Shown here: positions 8,333-15,810 of the stretch, piece by piece
How the letters are laid out: every line of letters starts with the position of its first letter
Position numbering within the stretch: the first letter of the stretch is position 1
Source of the DNA: Bacteroidia bacterium
GTDB lineage: Bacteria; Bacteroidota; Bacteroidia; Flavobacteriales; NORP286
Reading direction: 5' to 3'
Length of the DNA stretch: 16,255 nt
NCBI GenBank assembly: GCA_016763665.1
Contig: JAESTI010000306.1
Location: 1-16,255, forward strand
Program-made: the position numbers and the translations under genes
The notes under the pieces: generated by a model
What the model was told of the DNA's origin: nothing
Database searches by the model: none
What the model saw: only the letters and a program-made list of their open reading frames with translations

Positions 8333-9468
8333 ATATAGTTGACCATTATTTAAGTTGTGTAGCAGGTGAACATATAAACTCGTATGAAATTCTAACGGAA
8401 GATGAGTTAAGTAGAATATTTTATGTGCTAACCAGGCAGGAAGAGATAGATAATGCCATTCGAAATAAATGGGGCAATTGGCGATTTTCATATACTAATG
8501 AAAAGTATGATGAGCCTTATATTGATCAATTTGTCATTAGTATATTAAATGGCAAAGGAATACAAAGAAAATCTATTTGGCCTGATAATAGAAAATTTGC
8601 ATTATGGTTAACTCATGATGTAGATGCAGTTACTCACAACTCAGCTCTATTAGATTATAGATTAGGTAGTAGAAGAAATCAAAATTCTGTAAAGAATAGA
8701 ATTAGGTGGATATTAGAAACAAAAGAAAATGATCCTCTCTGGCATTTTGAAGATTGGCTAAAGGTGGAGAGTCAATCTGGATTTAAATCAACTTTCTTTT
8801 TTTTTGTTGCTCCAAATCATCAAAATATTTGGATAAGAGATTGTCTCTATACTCCCGATGATTATATCAAATATAAAGGGAAAAAGATGAAGGTAAAAGA
8901 AATGATAAAAGAGGTTCATAGTGCTGGTTGGGAGATTGGATTGCATTGTTCTTACAATACTTTTAATAATGCAGAATTGTTAAGAGAACAAAAAGCCATA
9001 CTAGAAGAAATAATTTCTGATGAGGTCAATGCCGTAAGACAGCATTATTTACATTATGATATTATAAAGACTCCTAAAGTTCAGAGTGAAGCAGGAGTGA
9101 AACTGGATTCAACACAAGGTTTTGCTAGAACTCTTGGCTTTAGAGCTGGAACCTGTTATCCTTATCTAACTTATAATCATGATCATGGTGATGCATTAGA
9201 TACTTTAGAAATACCAATGATAATTATGGATGATCCTTTATTTAATGATGATGGGTTAGAGTTATATGGAGAATATGCGGTTCAAAAATGTATCGAATTT
9301 TCTAATAAAGTAGAAAATGTTGGCGGAATCCTAACGGTAAACTTTCATGCCAATCATCTAATTCAAAAAGATTGGTTTGGAACATATTCCAAATTACTCA
9401 ATTATTTTGAAAATGTAGATTCCTATGGTTTAACTTCTAGTGAAATACTTGACAGTACAGTTATTTAG
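8329..9468 (+). CDS. Polysaccharide deacetylase family protein (NodB-like)
   Basis: This 379-residue protein contains THDVD (95-99), the Asp-containing metal/base motif of NodB-like deacetylases. It also has GWEIGLHCSYN (200-210) with the metal-binding His, RQHYLHY (237-243), FRAGTCYP (271-278) and a late NFHANH (338-343). The expected reaction is removal of N- or O-acetyl groups from a glycan or its precursor. No signal peptide is visible, so a cytoplasmic or lipid-linked substrate is possible. I chose ATG 8329 because its ATGA overlaps the stop of the carbamoyltransferase gene (8330-8332), a standard coupling. An upstream TTG at 8284 would add 15 residues that lie inside the previous gene. 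It belongs to the same broad family as the N-terminal half of the gene at 761, but the two are clearly divergent. The flippase gene begins 3 bases after its stop. Confidence 0.85.
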   Translation: MNIVDHYLSCVAGEHINSYEILTEDELSRIFYVLTRQEEIDNAIRNKWGNWRFSYTNEKYDEPYIDQFVISILNGKGIQRKSIWPDNRKFALWLTHDVDAVTHNSALLDYRLGSRRNQNSVKNRIRWILETKENDPLWHFEDWLKVESQSGFKSTFFFFVAPNHQNIWIRDCLYTPDDYIKYKGKKMKVKEMIKEVHSAGWEIGLHCSYNTFNNAELLREQKAILEEIISDEVNAVRQHYLHYDIIKTPKVQSEAGVKLDSTQGFARTLGFRAGTCYPYLTYNHDHGDALDTLEIPMIIMDDPLFNDDGLELYGEYAVQKCIEFSNKVENVGGILTVNFHANHLIQKDWFGTYSKLLNYFENVDSYGLTSSEILDSTVI

Positions 9469-9471
9469 CAT

Positions 9472-10917
9472 ATGACGCAATTGCCTAAATTTACTGTAAA
9501 GACATTACTTTCTGATACACTCGTTTATGGTATTGCAAGATTCGTTAATATTTTTTTTAGCATTTTTTTAATTCCTATTTACACACGATATTTTACTGTC
9601 GCAGAATATGGAATAATTGAAAACCTGAATATTTTCAGTGTATTAATTGTAGGTATGTTTGGTTTCTCATTAAGTGAAGGGTTGATTCGTTATTACACGT
9701 TGTCAGAATCAGAAATTGAAAAGAAAGAGTTATTAAGTACTATCCATTATGTTTCATTGATATTAGGAGTAATTGCATTGGTTATTGGCTTGTTAATAAG
9801 TAACTGGTTTGGAAATATTTTTATTCAAAAAACTGACAGTGAAAATTTTTTGCTCGTATTACTTGCTATTATTCAGGCAATATGTGTTATTAATTTAACG
9901 ATTTATCAATCTGTTTTTCGAATCAATTTTAGAAAATCGCAATATAATGTTACAACAATTGGGGTTGTTGTACTTTCTGCATTACTATCCATTTTTTTTG
10001 TTGTCATACTTAAACATGGGGTAAAGAGTGTTTTTTTGGCAGCTGCCATCTCTAATTTTTTATTTGCAGTATATGGTTATGTAAAAGTGAAACCTGAAAT
10101 TTATTTTAAGTATTTTAAGTTCGGGATTTTGAAGAAGTTACTGCCATATTGTTACCCTTTGGCGATATCAGGATTAGCAATTTTAGTTTTGCGCTCATCA
10201 GATAGATATTTTATATCATTATTATTGGATAATAGCTTATACCAAATAGGATTATACACTACAGCTGAAAAAGTAATGATGCCATTGCTTCTAATAACCG
10301 CTGCTTTTCATACCGCATTTGTTCCTTTTATTATGAATGCAGCAAAGACAGAGGATATAAAACCTCTATTAATAAAGTCCTATAAATTATATGTAGGCGT
10401 TACTACAATTGGAGTAATAATATTATCGATAGTAGCAAAGTACATTTTGATTTTGCTAACAACTCCTTCCTATTATCCTGCGTATAAATATGCTTATTTA
10501 GTTGGTATTTATTTAATACTAAACACTTCTTATTACTTTGGTGGAATTGGACTATCACTCAAAGAAAAGACTAAATATATAGGAGTTTTTTTAATAGTAT
10601 CCGCGTTAATTAATATCATTTTTAATATAATATTAATCCCTCAATATCACATTGCAGGAGCATTATTTGCAACTATTATATCATATCTGGTATTCAATTT
10701 TCTTATATTTTATAAATCAAATCAATTCTTTGAAGTCAATTACAGTTTCAGGAAATCATTATTAATAATAATTGCTTGTGGTTGTTTTTCTTTTTTCTCC
10801 TTAGAGAATACACTTTTAGGGTTAATCTTGTTGCCTATATTTGTTGGCATGCTAATATATAGTGGGTTTTTAAATGTGCCATACATTAAAGAGAGTATAT
10901 ACAACAAAATGCATTAA
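9472..10917 (+). CDS. wzx: Wzx-type flippase / polysaccharide biosynthesis membrane protein
   Basis: This 481-residue protein is almost wholly hydrophobic, with about 12-14 transmembrane helices. The first lie near residues 17-37, 51-69, 91-111, 126-146, 161-180 and 185-203. The N-terminus (DTLVYGIARFVNIFFSIFLI, then PIYTRYFTVAEYG) is the standard opening of the MATE-like oligosaccharide flippases. It should move an undecaprenyl-linked repeat unit across the inner membrane. It is the last gene of the tightly packed run that begins at 110, starting 3 bases after the deacetylase stop and followed by a candidate terminator. No polymerase gene is recognised near it. The family is firm; the symbol is by general similarity and genomic context. 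Confidence 0.88.
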   Translation: MTQLPKFTVKTLLSDTLVYGIARFVNIFFSIFLIPIYTRYFTVAEYGIIENLNIFSVLIVGMFGFSLSEGLIRYYTLSESEIEKKELLSTIHYVSLILGVIALVIGLLISNWFGNIFIQKTDSENFLLVLLAIIQAICVINLTIYQSVFRINFRKSQYNVTTIGVVVLSALLSIFFVVILKHGVKSVFLAAAISNFLFAVYGYVKVKPEIYFKYFKFGILKKLLPYCYPLAISGLAILVLRSSDRYFISLLLDNSLYQIGLYTTAEKVMMPLLLITAAFHTAFVPFIMNAAKTEDIKPLLIKSYKLYVGVTTIGVIILSIVAKYILILLTTPSYYPAYKYAYLVGIYLILNTSYYFGGIGLSLKEKTKYIGVFLIVSALINIIFNIILIPQYHIAGALFATIISYLVFNFLIFYKSNQFFEVNYSFRKSLLIIIACGCFSFFSLENTLLGLILLPIFVGMLIYSGFLNVPYIKESIYNKMH

Positions 10918-10931
10918 GGTTGAAAAAGTAT

Positions 10932-10971
10932 TCTTATTTTTCATTATTACCTTATTAAAATAAGATTTTTT
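10932..10971 (+). terminator. Candidate intrinsic terminator after the flippase gene
   Basis: TCTTATTTT (10932-10940) pairs perfectly with AAAATAAGA (10957-10965) across a 16-base loop and is followed at once by six T (10966-10971). It lies 15 bases after the flippase stop, the expected place for the end of an operon. The stem is short, has only two G-C pairs and a long loop, so termination would be weak. Confidence 0.4.
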
Positions 10972-11336
10972 CATTTTAAAATAAACTACCTGATAATCAA
11001 TCATAGCTTCATACCCAAAAAGAGATCGTATTAAATACCTGGCCTCAAATGTACTTATGAGAAAGATGGTTTTTTTTCAAAGTAGATTCGTATTACGCCT
11101 TTTAAAAAGTGTAGTGTTTAGTTTTAATAAATCGTCCAATCGATTGTCTCTACTACGTAGTCCTGAAAAAGGTTCAACATTTGGGCTAATAATCCTGGTA
11201 TAATTTTGAAACATAGTGAGGTGAATTCCTACGGAAATACTCCCTTTATTTATTTTATTCGTTAGGTAGTGACAAAATTTAAAAAAATCCTAATTTTGAG
11301 TGAAAATTTATGTTAACGTTAATTATTATTTAATAA
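10972..11336. other. Gene-free region between the two transcription blocks
   Basis: I find no supportable gene here. The stretch contains three perfect 10-base palindromes: CAATCGATTG (11137-11146), ACTACGTAGT (11152-11161) and TTAACGTTAA (11313-11322). It also has two copies of the TAATTTTG element (11201-11208 and 11291-11298), which matches the Bacteroidota -7 consensus TAnnTTTG. A 48-codon frame at 11057-11203 resembles nothing I know. The region probably holds the promoter of the downstream epimerase gene and may contain the remains of older sequence. Confidence 0.4.
11180..11208 (+). promoter_or_regulatory. Candidate Bacteroidota-type promoter upstream of the epimerase gene
   Basis: TTTG (11180-11183) is followed after 17 bases by TAATTTTG (11201-11208), matching the -33 TTTG / -7 TAnnTTTG consensus known for Bacteroides-type primary sigma factors. 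A TATAAT (11199-11204) overlaps the -7 element. Transcription would start near 11215 and leave a leader of about 120 bases before the GTG at 11337. A second TAATTTTG (11291-11298) lies closer to the gene but lacks a good -33 partner. In AT-rich DNA such matches also arise by chance. Confidence 0.33.
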
Positions 11337-12308
11337 GTGAAAATATTAGTTACTGGTGCTGCGGGGTTTATTGGATCTAACCTCTCAATGAAATTACTTA
11401 AAGAAGGCCATACCGTGATAGGTGTAGATAACTTTAGTTATGGCGAGCATAGAAACATTCACGAAATATCAGAAAATAAGAGGTTTACACTATTGAACCG
11501 AAATTTGGCTGATTCAGATAGCTTAAAGGACTTAAAGGCTGATATTATAGTTCATTTGGCTTCTCAAAAAATACCACGATATACTAATGCACTTAGAACA
11601 CTGGAAGAGAATAGCCAAATGTTGCGACAAGTAATAAAAAAAGGAATTGAGGATAAATGCAAAATAGTTTTTACATCTACTTCCGATGTTTATGGAAAGA
11701 ATACTAAATTACCATTTAAAGAAGATTCAGATTTAGTATTAGGACCGACCAATGTGCCTCGTTGGTCATATGCGGTATCCAAAATATACGGTGAGCAATT
11801 ATTAGTTGCTAATCATCACGAGTATGGTTTAAAATATACAATAGTAAGGTTATTTGGCTCGTATGGAATTAACCAAAACTTATCTTGGTGGGGAGGCCCT
11901 CAGTCTGTTTTTATAAAACAAGCTTTAAATAATGAACCAATTGAAATCCATGGAGATGGTAAACAAACCCGTACCTTTACTTACATAGACGATACCATTA
12001 ATGCACTAATGTATTGTATTTTTCATGAAAAGGCAGAAAATGATATATTTAATATCGCATCTAATCCCAATGAGGAGATTTCTATTATTGATTTAGGAAC
12101 CATGATTTGGCAAATTATTCATGGTCTAAAAAACAAACCAAATTTTAATTTTATACCCTATTCAAATTTTGGAAATTATGAAGATGTTCGCCGAAGGGTT
12201 CCAGATATAACAAAATTAGAAGATTTTTTTGGTTATTCTCCCAAGATCAATTTAAAAGAAGGCCTAACCAAAACCATCAACTGGCAAAAGACTATTGAAT
12301 TAACATAA
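11337..12308 (+). CDS. NAD-dependent sugar epimerase/dehydratase (extended SDR)
   Basis: This 323-residue extended short-chain dehydrogenase acts on a nucleotide sugar in the cytoplasm. It has the Rossmann glycine motif GAAGFIG (7-13), the acidic D31 after the second strand (GVDNFSYG), HLAS (73-76), TSTSDVYG (113-120) and the catalytic YxxxK as YAVSK (145-149). Later come the substrate-side motifs RLFGSYG and GDGKQTRTFTYIDD, typical of UDP-glucose 4-epimerase, UDP-glucuronate decarboxylase and dTDP-glucose dehydratase relatives. I cannot choose between these from motifs alone. The GTG at 11337 gives exactly the expected N-terminus (MKILVTGAAG). It is probably the first gene of a second transcription unit, with the family 4 glycosyltransferase 39 bases downstream. 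Confidence 0.86.
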   Translation: MKILVTGAAGFIGSNLSMKLLKEGHTVIGVDNFSYGEHRNIHEISENKRFTLLNRNLADSDSLKDLKADIIVHLASQKIPRYTNALRTLEENSQMLRQVIKKGIEDKCKIVFTSTSDVYGKNTKLPFKEDSDLVLGPTNVPRWSYAVSKIYGEQLLVANHHEYGLKYTIVRLFGSYGINQNLSWWGGPQSVFIKQALNNEPIEIHGDGKQTRTFTYIDDTINALMYCIFHEKAENDIFNIASNPNEEISIIDLGTMIWQIIHGLKNKPNFNFIPYSNFGNYEDVRRRVPDITKLEDFFGYSPKINLKEGLTKTINWQKTIELT

Positions 12309-12347
12309 TTTAAGAACACCAGATTCTGATGTGATGGTTTATTTGCA

Positions 12348-13505
12348 ATGAGCAAAATACTTATTATCTACCCATCTAATTTACTTTTCGAATCTAGACT
12401 CGAAAAAGTAGCAGAAAGCTTAAGTAAATATGCAGATGTTGAACATGTCTATATTGTAGGCATTAATTCTTCCAATTTAAAAAATACTGAGGAATTAGGG
12501 CCTAAAATAACGATGATTAGAATTCCATTAGCGTTAAATGTTAAGATTCCATATTTGGCATCTTTATTAACATTTATCGAATGGTATATTCGAATTATAG
12601 CAAAGTTTTTTAATAAAAAAATATCTGTTGTTCATTGTAATAGTATTGATGATATTTTGGTTGGGATAATTCTAAAGTTAATAAAAAAAGATATCAAATT
12701 GATATATGACGCAATGGAACTTGAAACTGAAACTGATTGGCTGCACGGAGTAAAAAAAAAATCAAAGAAGTTACTTGAAAGAATTGCAATTAGATATGTT
12801 GATCATGTTATAGTTGTTAGTGAATCAATAAAAAAATGGTATGGACAAAAATATCAAATGGTCAAAAAAATAGATGTAATTAGAAATGTACCCAAACATA
12901 GTGAAGTGCTCAGCAATACTTCGAATATTAAGCAAAGGTATAATATTAGTCCTAATGAAATTTTGTTTGTTTACCATGGAGTATTAAATAAAGCTAGGGG
13001 TGTTCACATACTATTGAATCTATTCAGAACTGTTGAAATTGACAGGCATATTGTTTTTATGGGATATGGGCCATTGCTGCAAGATGTGAAAGCTATGGAA
13101 AGTCGATTTAAAAATATTCATTATCATTTACCTGTTAAAATGAATGAAATAAATAGGATAATCTCTGGTGCAGATGTAGGAATTCATATGATTCAGAATA
13201 CATGTTTAAATCACTATTATTGTCTTCCTAATAAGATTTTTGAATACTTAATGGCAAATCTGCCTATAATGGTTAAAAACTTTCCTGATATGGCTTTCAT
13301 TGTCAATAAGTATAATTGTGGTTGGACAATTAATTCAAAATTTCAAGATATCTTAAACATCATAAATTCTATAACTTTGAAAGAAATTAATGATAAGAAA
13401 AAGAATACTGTGTACGCAAAAAGAGACCTAAACTGGGGTAATGAAGAAAAAATTTTATTGAATATCTATTCAGAATTGCTGCAAAAAGATGTTATTAAAA
13501 ATTAA
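12348..13505 (+). CDS. Family 4 glycosyltransferase (GT-B fold)
   Basis: This 385-residue protein has the two-domain GT-B layout. The N-terminal domain carries ILIIYPSN at the start, VVHCNSIDDI (94-103) and IYDAMELE (119-126), and ends in VIVVSESIKKWY (154-165). The C-terminal donor-binding domain has VYHGVLNKARGV (208-219), FMGYGP (237-242) and LPNKIFEYLMANLPIM (293-308), the counterpart of the Ex7E region that binds the sugar nucleotide. It should add a sugar during repeat-unit assembly. There is no transmembrane helix, so membrane association would be peripheral. The ATG at 12348 begins the natural first beta strand. It is followed by a 260-base gap. Family assignment is secure; donor and linkage are not deducible. 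Confidence 0.87.
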   Translation: MSKILIIYPSNLLFESRLEKVAESLSKYADVEHVYIVGINSSNLKNTEELGPKITMIRIPLALNVKIPYLASLLTFIEWYIRIIAKFFNKKISVVHCNSIDDILVGIILKLIKKDIKLIYDAMELETETDWLHGVKKKSKKLLERIAIRYVDHVIVVSESIKKWYGQKYQMVKKIDVIRNVPKHSEVLSNTSNIKQRYNISPNEILFVYHGVLNKARGVHILLNLFRTVEIDRHIVFMGYGPLLQDVKAMESRFKNIHYHLPVKMNEINRIISGADVGIHMIQNTCLNHYYCLPNKIFEYLMANLPIMVKNFPDMAFIVNKYNCGWTINSKFQDILNIINSITLKEINDKKKNTVYAKRDLNWGNEEKILLNIYSELLQKDVIKN

Positions 13506-13765
13506 AAAAAATATTTCCACTGTGCAATACTTAAATGGAGCGATTTTGATGATTAACAGTACGACTTGGTGATTATATGATTTAGTGATTATTATTTTTT
13601 AATGGCATTGCAAATAATCTCCTAGGAGTTTAAAGCGATTAACTTTTTGTAGAGATAGTTGATAATAATAAAGCTAAATGCATTATTCAATTATTCTTTC
13701 ATATAAATAAACTCCAAGAATTATAATTTATTTGCAAAAATTATGGGTAAAAACTCACAACACCA
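13506..13765. other. Gene-free, very AT-rich spacer before the CotH-like gene
   Basis: No gene or convincing promoter is visible. The spacer holds a perfect palindrome CTCCTAGGAG (13619-13628) and two copies of GTGATTAT, 16 bases apart (13569-13576 and 13585-13592). I find no exact TAnnTTTG element, so how the downstream gene is transcribed remains open. Confidence 0.35.
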
Positions 13766-15376
13766 TTGAAAAATATTAAAAAACTAATTATTGGAATACT
13801 AATTGTTAGCGGCCTTTACATAGGCTTATTTGACAATACCAGTGCTTTAAGATTCTTTATAGAATTGACAAGTATATTTAGAGTAGAAAATATGTCTTTC
13901 GTTGAAAAGCAAAATTTACCAATTTTCAAACTTAATTTAAGTAAAAATGATATGGCCCATTTTGAAGATATTTATAAATATTATGATGATTATCTTGGAG
14001 CGGGGGCGCAAAACTATGATTCAGTTTTTATACCGTATTATCAATCAAATAATAAATGGAGAAGAGCAACGCTATTTTTCAGAGACACTATATATAACGT
14101 GAAAATTCGCGCACATGGAATGACACCAACAATGAACAAGTATGGGAAAAATATTTCATATAAGGTTAAAATAATGGATAACAAAAAAATAAGAGGAGCA
14201 TCGAAATTTAGCCTAATAATTTATTGGAGAATTAGACACACTTATTCATTTCTGAAACAATTGATTGGTAATACAAGTATCTTATTGCAAAAAGATCAAT
14301 TAATTTTATTAAAAATCAATAATTGGGATGCAAAATTGTATTTTATTGAATATGAGTTTGATCAAGAATACTTGACTGAAATTTATCATTCTCATAAAAT
14401 ACTATTATCTGCACAGGATGATAAATCTATGGTATACACTGGTAAAACACCTAATGTCGATACAACAGAATTTATAAAAGGAATAAGGAATATGAATTTA
14501 CAATATAAGAATAATAGCAAGATTAAATCTCAATATATAAGATTCAATCGAGCAACATATTCTTTTGATTCAAGAAATTACAATGAATTTTTTGATATTG
14601 ATTATATATCAACTTATAATGCGCTTAGGTTATTAGGAGGGATTAATGGGCATGGGTTTAGTCCTGAAAATTTAATAGTTTGCTTTGACACGTTAGCTTG
14701 GAAATTTTTTCCTGTATTTCATAGAGATTGTATGTTTTCAAAATTAGATTCTGACAATTTTCATGAAAAATTAAACGATTGGGAAGGGCCTATTAACATG
14801 TTGATTAATATAGATGCTAATGAAATATTAAGGATGTCCACATATAAAAAGTTATATAACTTTATTTACTCTGATTACTCCCTGGATCTCATTAATAATT
14901 TTGATAGTGTTTATGATTTTCATCAGAACATATTTTATTCTAGCAAAATTAAAAACTTATTAGGGTTAGGGGAAAGTGGAATTATTAAAGGTAATGTAGA
15001 AATTTTGTTAAATAGCCTTGAACTTGCAAAACCGGAATTTAAGTATCATAAATCAAAAAAACATTTATATTTTGAACTTAGGCCTAATTCCAAGAGCTTT
15101 CTTAAGTTTTCAAAGTTTGCAATAGGGGTATCAGTATCTGAAAAAGATTCTGTAATCATCAAAATTGAGCGGTTTTTAAATAATGATAAATGTAAAACGT
15201 ACAAATTAGTAAAAAAAATTATAAGACCCGCAAATAATATAGATTTAACGTTGCCTTTTGATACTATATTTTTCCATAATGATCTAACACGGAAATCAAA
15301 TGGATTGATAGTAAATATAGGGTTGATATCTGCTATGATTTTGATTCAGACGAGTATGATTTTACATATGAATTGA
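13766..15376 (+). CDS. CotH-like putative protein kinase, membrane-anchored (C-terminus altered by frameshift)
   Basis: This 536-residue protein resembles the CotH kinase family, first known from Bacillus spore coat proteins and also found in other bacteria. Residues 1-22 form a basic-plus-hydrophobic signal anchor (KNIKKLIIGILIVSGLYIGL), placing the rest outside the cytoplasm. Family-like stretches are LPIFKLNLSK (51-60), VKIRAHGM (112-119), SYKVKI (131-136), a beta region LILLKINNWDAKLYFIEYEF (179-198), a DIDYISTYNALRLLGG stretch (277-292), and GFSPENLIVCFD (297-308) leading to FFPVFHRD (314-321), the likely nucleotide/metal site. The TTG at 13766 is chosen because it gives the complete anchor; the next ATG (13892) would remove it. 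The last residues as read (from about NIGLIS) look unnatural, and the probable real end lies in another frame to 15471. The fold call is good; kinase activity and target are unproven. Confidence 0.68.
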   Translation: MKNIKKLIIGILIVSGLYIGLFDNTSALRFFIELTSIFRVENMSFVEKQNLPIFKLNLSKNDMAHFEDIYKYYDDYLGAGAQNYDSVFIPYYQSNNKWRRATLFFRDTIYNVKIRAHGMTPTMNKYGKNISYKVKIMDNKKIRGASKFSLIIYWRIRHTYSFLKQLIGNTSILLQKDQLILLKINNWDAKLYFIEYEFDQEYLTEIYHSHKILLSAQDDKSMVYTGKTPNVDTTEFIKGIRNMNLQYKNNSKIKSQYIRFNRATYSFDSRNYNEFFDIDYISTYNALRLLGGINGHGFSPENLIVCFDTLAWKFFPVFHRDCMFSKLDSDNFHEKLNDWEGPINMLINIDANEILRMSTYKKLYNFIYSDYSLDLINNFDSVYDFHQNIFYSSKIKNLLGLGESGIIKGNVEILLNSLELAKPEFKYHKSKKHLYFELRPNSKSFLKFSKFAIGVSVSEKDSVIIKIERFLNNDKCKTYKLVKKIIRPANNIDLTLPFDTIFFHNDLTRKSNGLIVNIGLISAMILIQTSMILHMN

Positions 15377-15471
15377 AAAATGTTGTAACCAATAACATAA
15401 TAGATTATAAATCAATAATACATGATACTACAGAAATATCTAACTTTTTGGGTGCTATAAATAAAGAGTAA
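15322..15471 (+). pseudogene. Probable true C-terminus of the CotH-like gene in a shifted frame
   Basis: From GTT GAT ATC at 15322 a second frame encodes protein-like sequence (VDICYDFDSDEYDFTYEL, continuing to FLGAINKE) up to TAA 15469-15471. In the annotated frame the sequence turns hydrophobic and stops at 15376. Adding one G to the GGG at 15320-15322 would read NIG-VDICYDF and join both parts into about 568 residues. This suggests that one base was lost, either in evolution or in sequencing. I see no slippery heptamer here, so programmed frameshifting is unlikely. Confidence 0.5.
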
Positions 15472-15810
15472 TAATGCGAGAAATGGCCAATTGTCAACTC
15501 ATCAATAATTTTGATTAATTTTTGGGAAAGTCGATATATAATTATATTTGAATCATTTAGCATCCACCAAATAGTAACATGTTAAATTCTAGTAAATACT
15601 TCAAAATTATACAACAAATATACTTTCAATAAAAAATTAGTACCTAAAGGATTAAAATTCCCCAAAATTAAATGCTTCTAAAACATATTTAGGAGCTAGT
15701 TTTAACAAAGAGTTGATTATTATGGATTAATTACAATATGCTAATACACAATGAATATCTCTTGCTTATATTGTTAGTTTTTATATCATGGAAATAACTA
15801 TCGAAAAAAA
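15472..15810. other. Gene-free region upstream of the fucose-synthase-like gene
   Basis: I see no gene in this AT-rich stretch apart from an eight-codon frame (15788-15814) whose TGA overlaps the ATG of the next gene. It contains a good match to a Bacteroidota promoter at 15521-15550, listed separately, which would give a leader of about 250 bases. No clear terminator follows the CotH-like gene. Confidence 0.4.
15521..15550 (+). promoter_or_regulatory. Candidate Bacteroidota-type promoter for the fucose-synthase-like gene
   Basis: TTTG (15521-15524), an 18-base spacer and TATATTTG (15543-15550) match the -33 / -7 consensus TTTG and TAnnTTTG. It lies in the gap on the coding strand of the next gene. 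Transcription would start near 15557 and leave an untranslated leader of about 250 bases. A chance match is possible in such AT-rich sequence. Confidence 0.4.

Noticed and set aside
10918..11075. An open - strand stretch reading STFEARYLIRSLFGYE and beyond
   Set aside because: It has no start codon, overlaps the terminator and the end of the flippase gene, and matches no family that I can name with confidence.
11057..11203. A 48-codon + frame in the gap before the epimerase gene
   Set aside because: It resembles nothing I know, has no ribosome binding site, and overlaps the palindromes and candidate promoter. A chance frame is more likely.
13619..13628. Perfect palindrome CTCCTAGGAG
   Set aside because: It is a single short palindrome with no loop, no T tract after it and no promoter near it, so not enough to call an operator or terminator.
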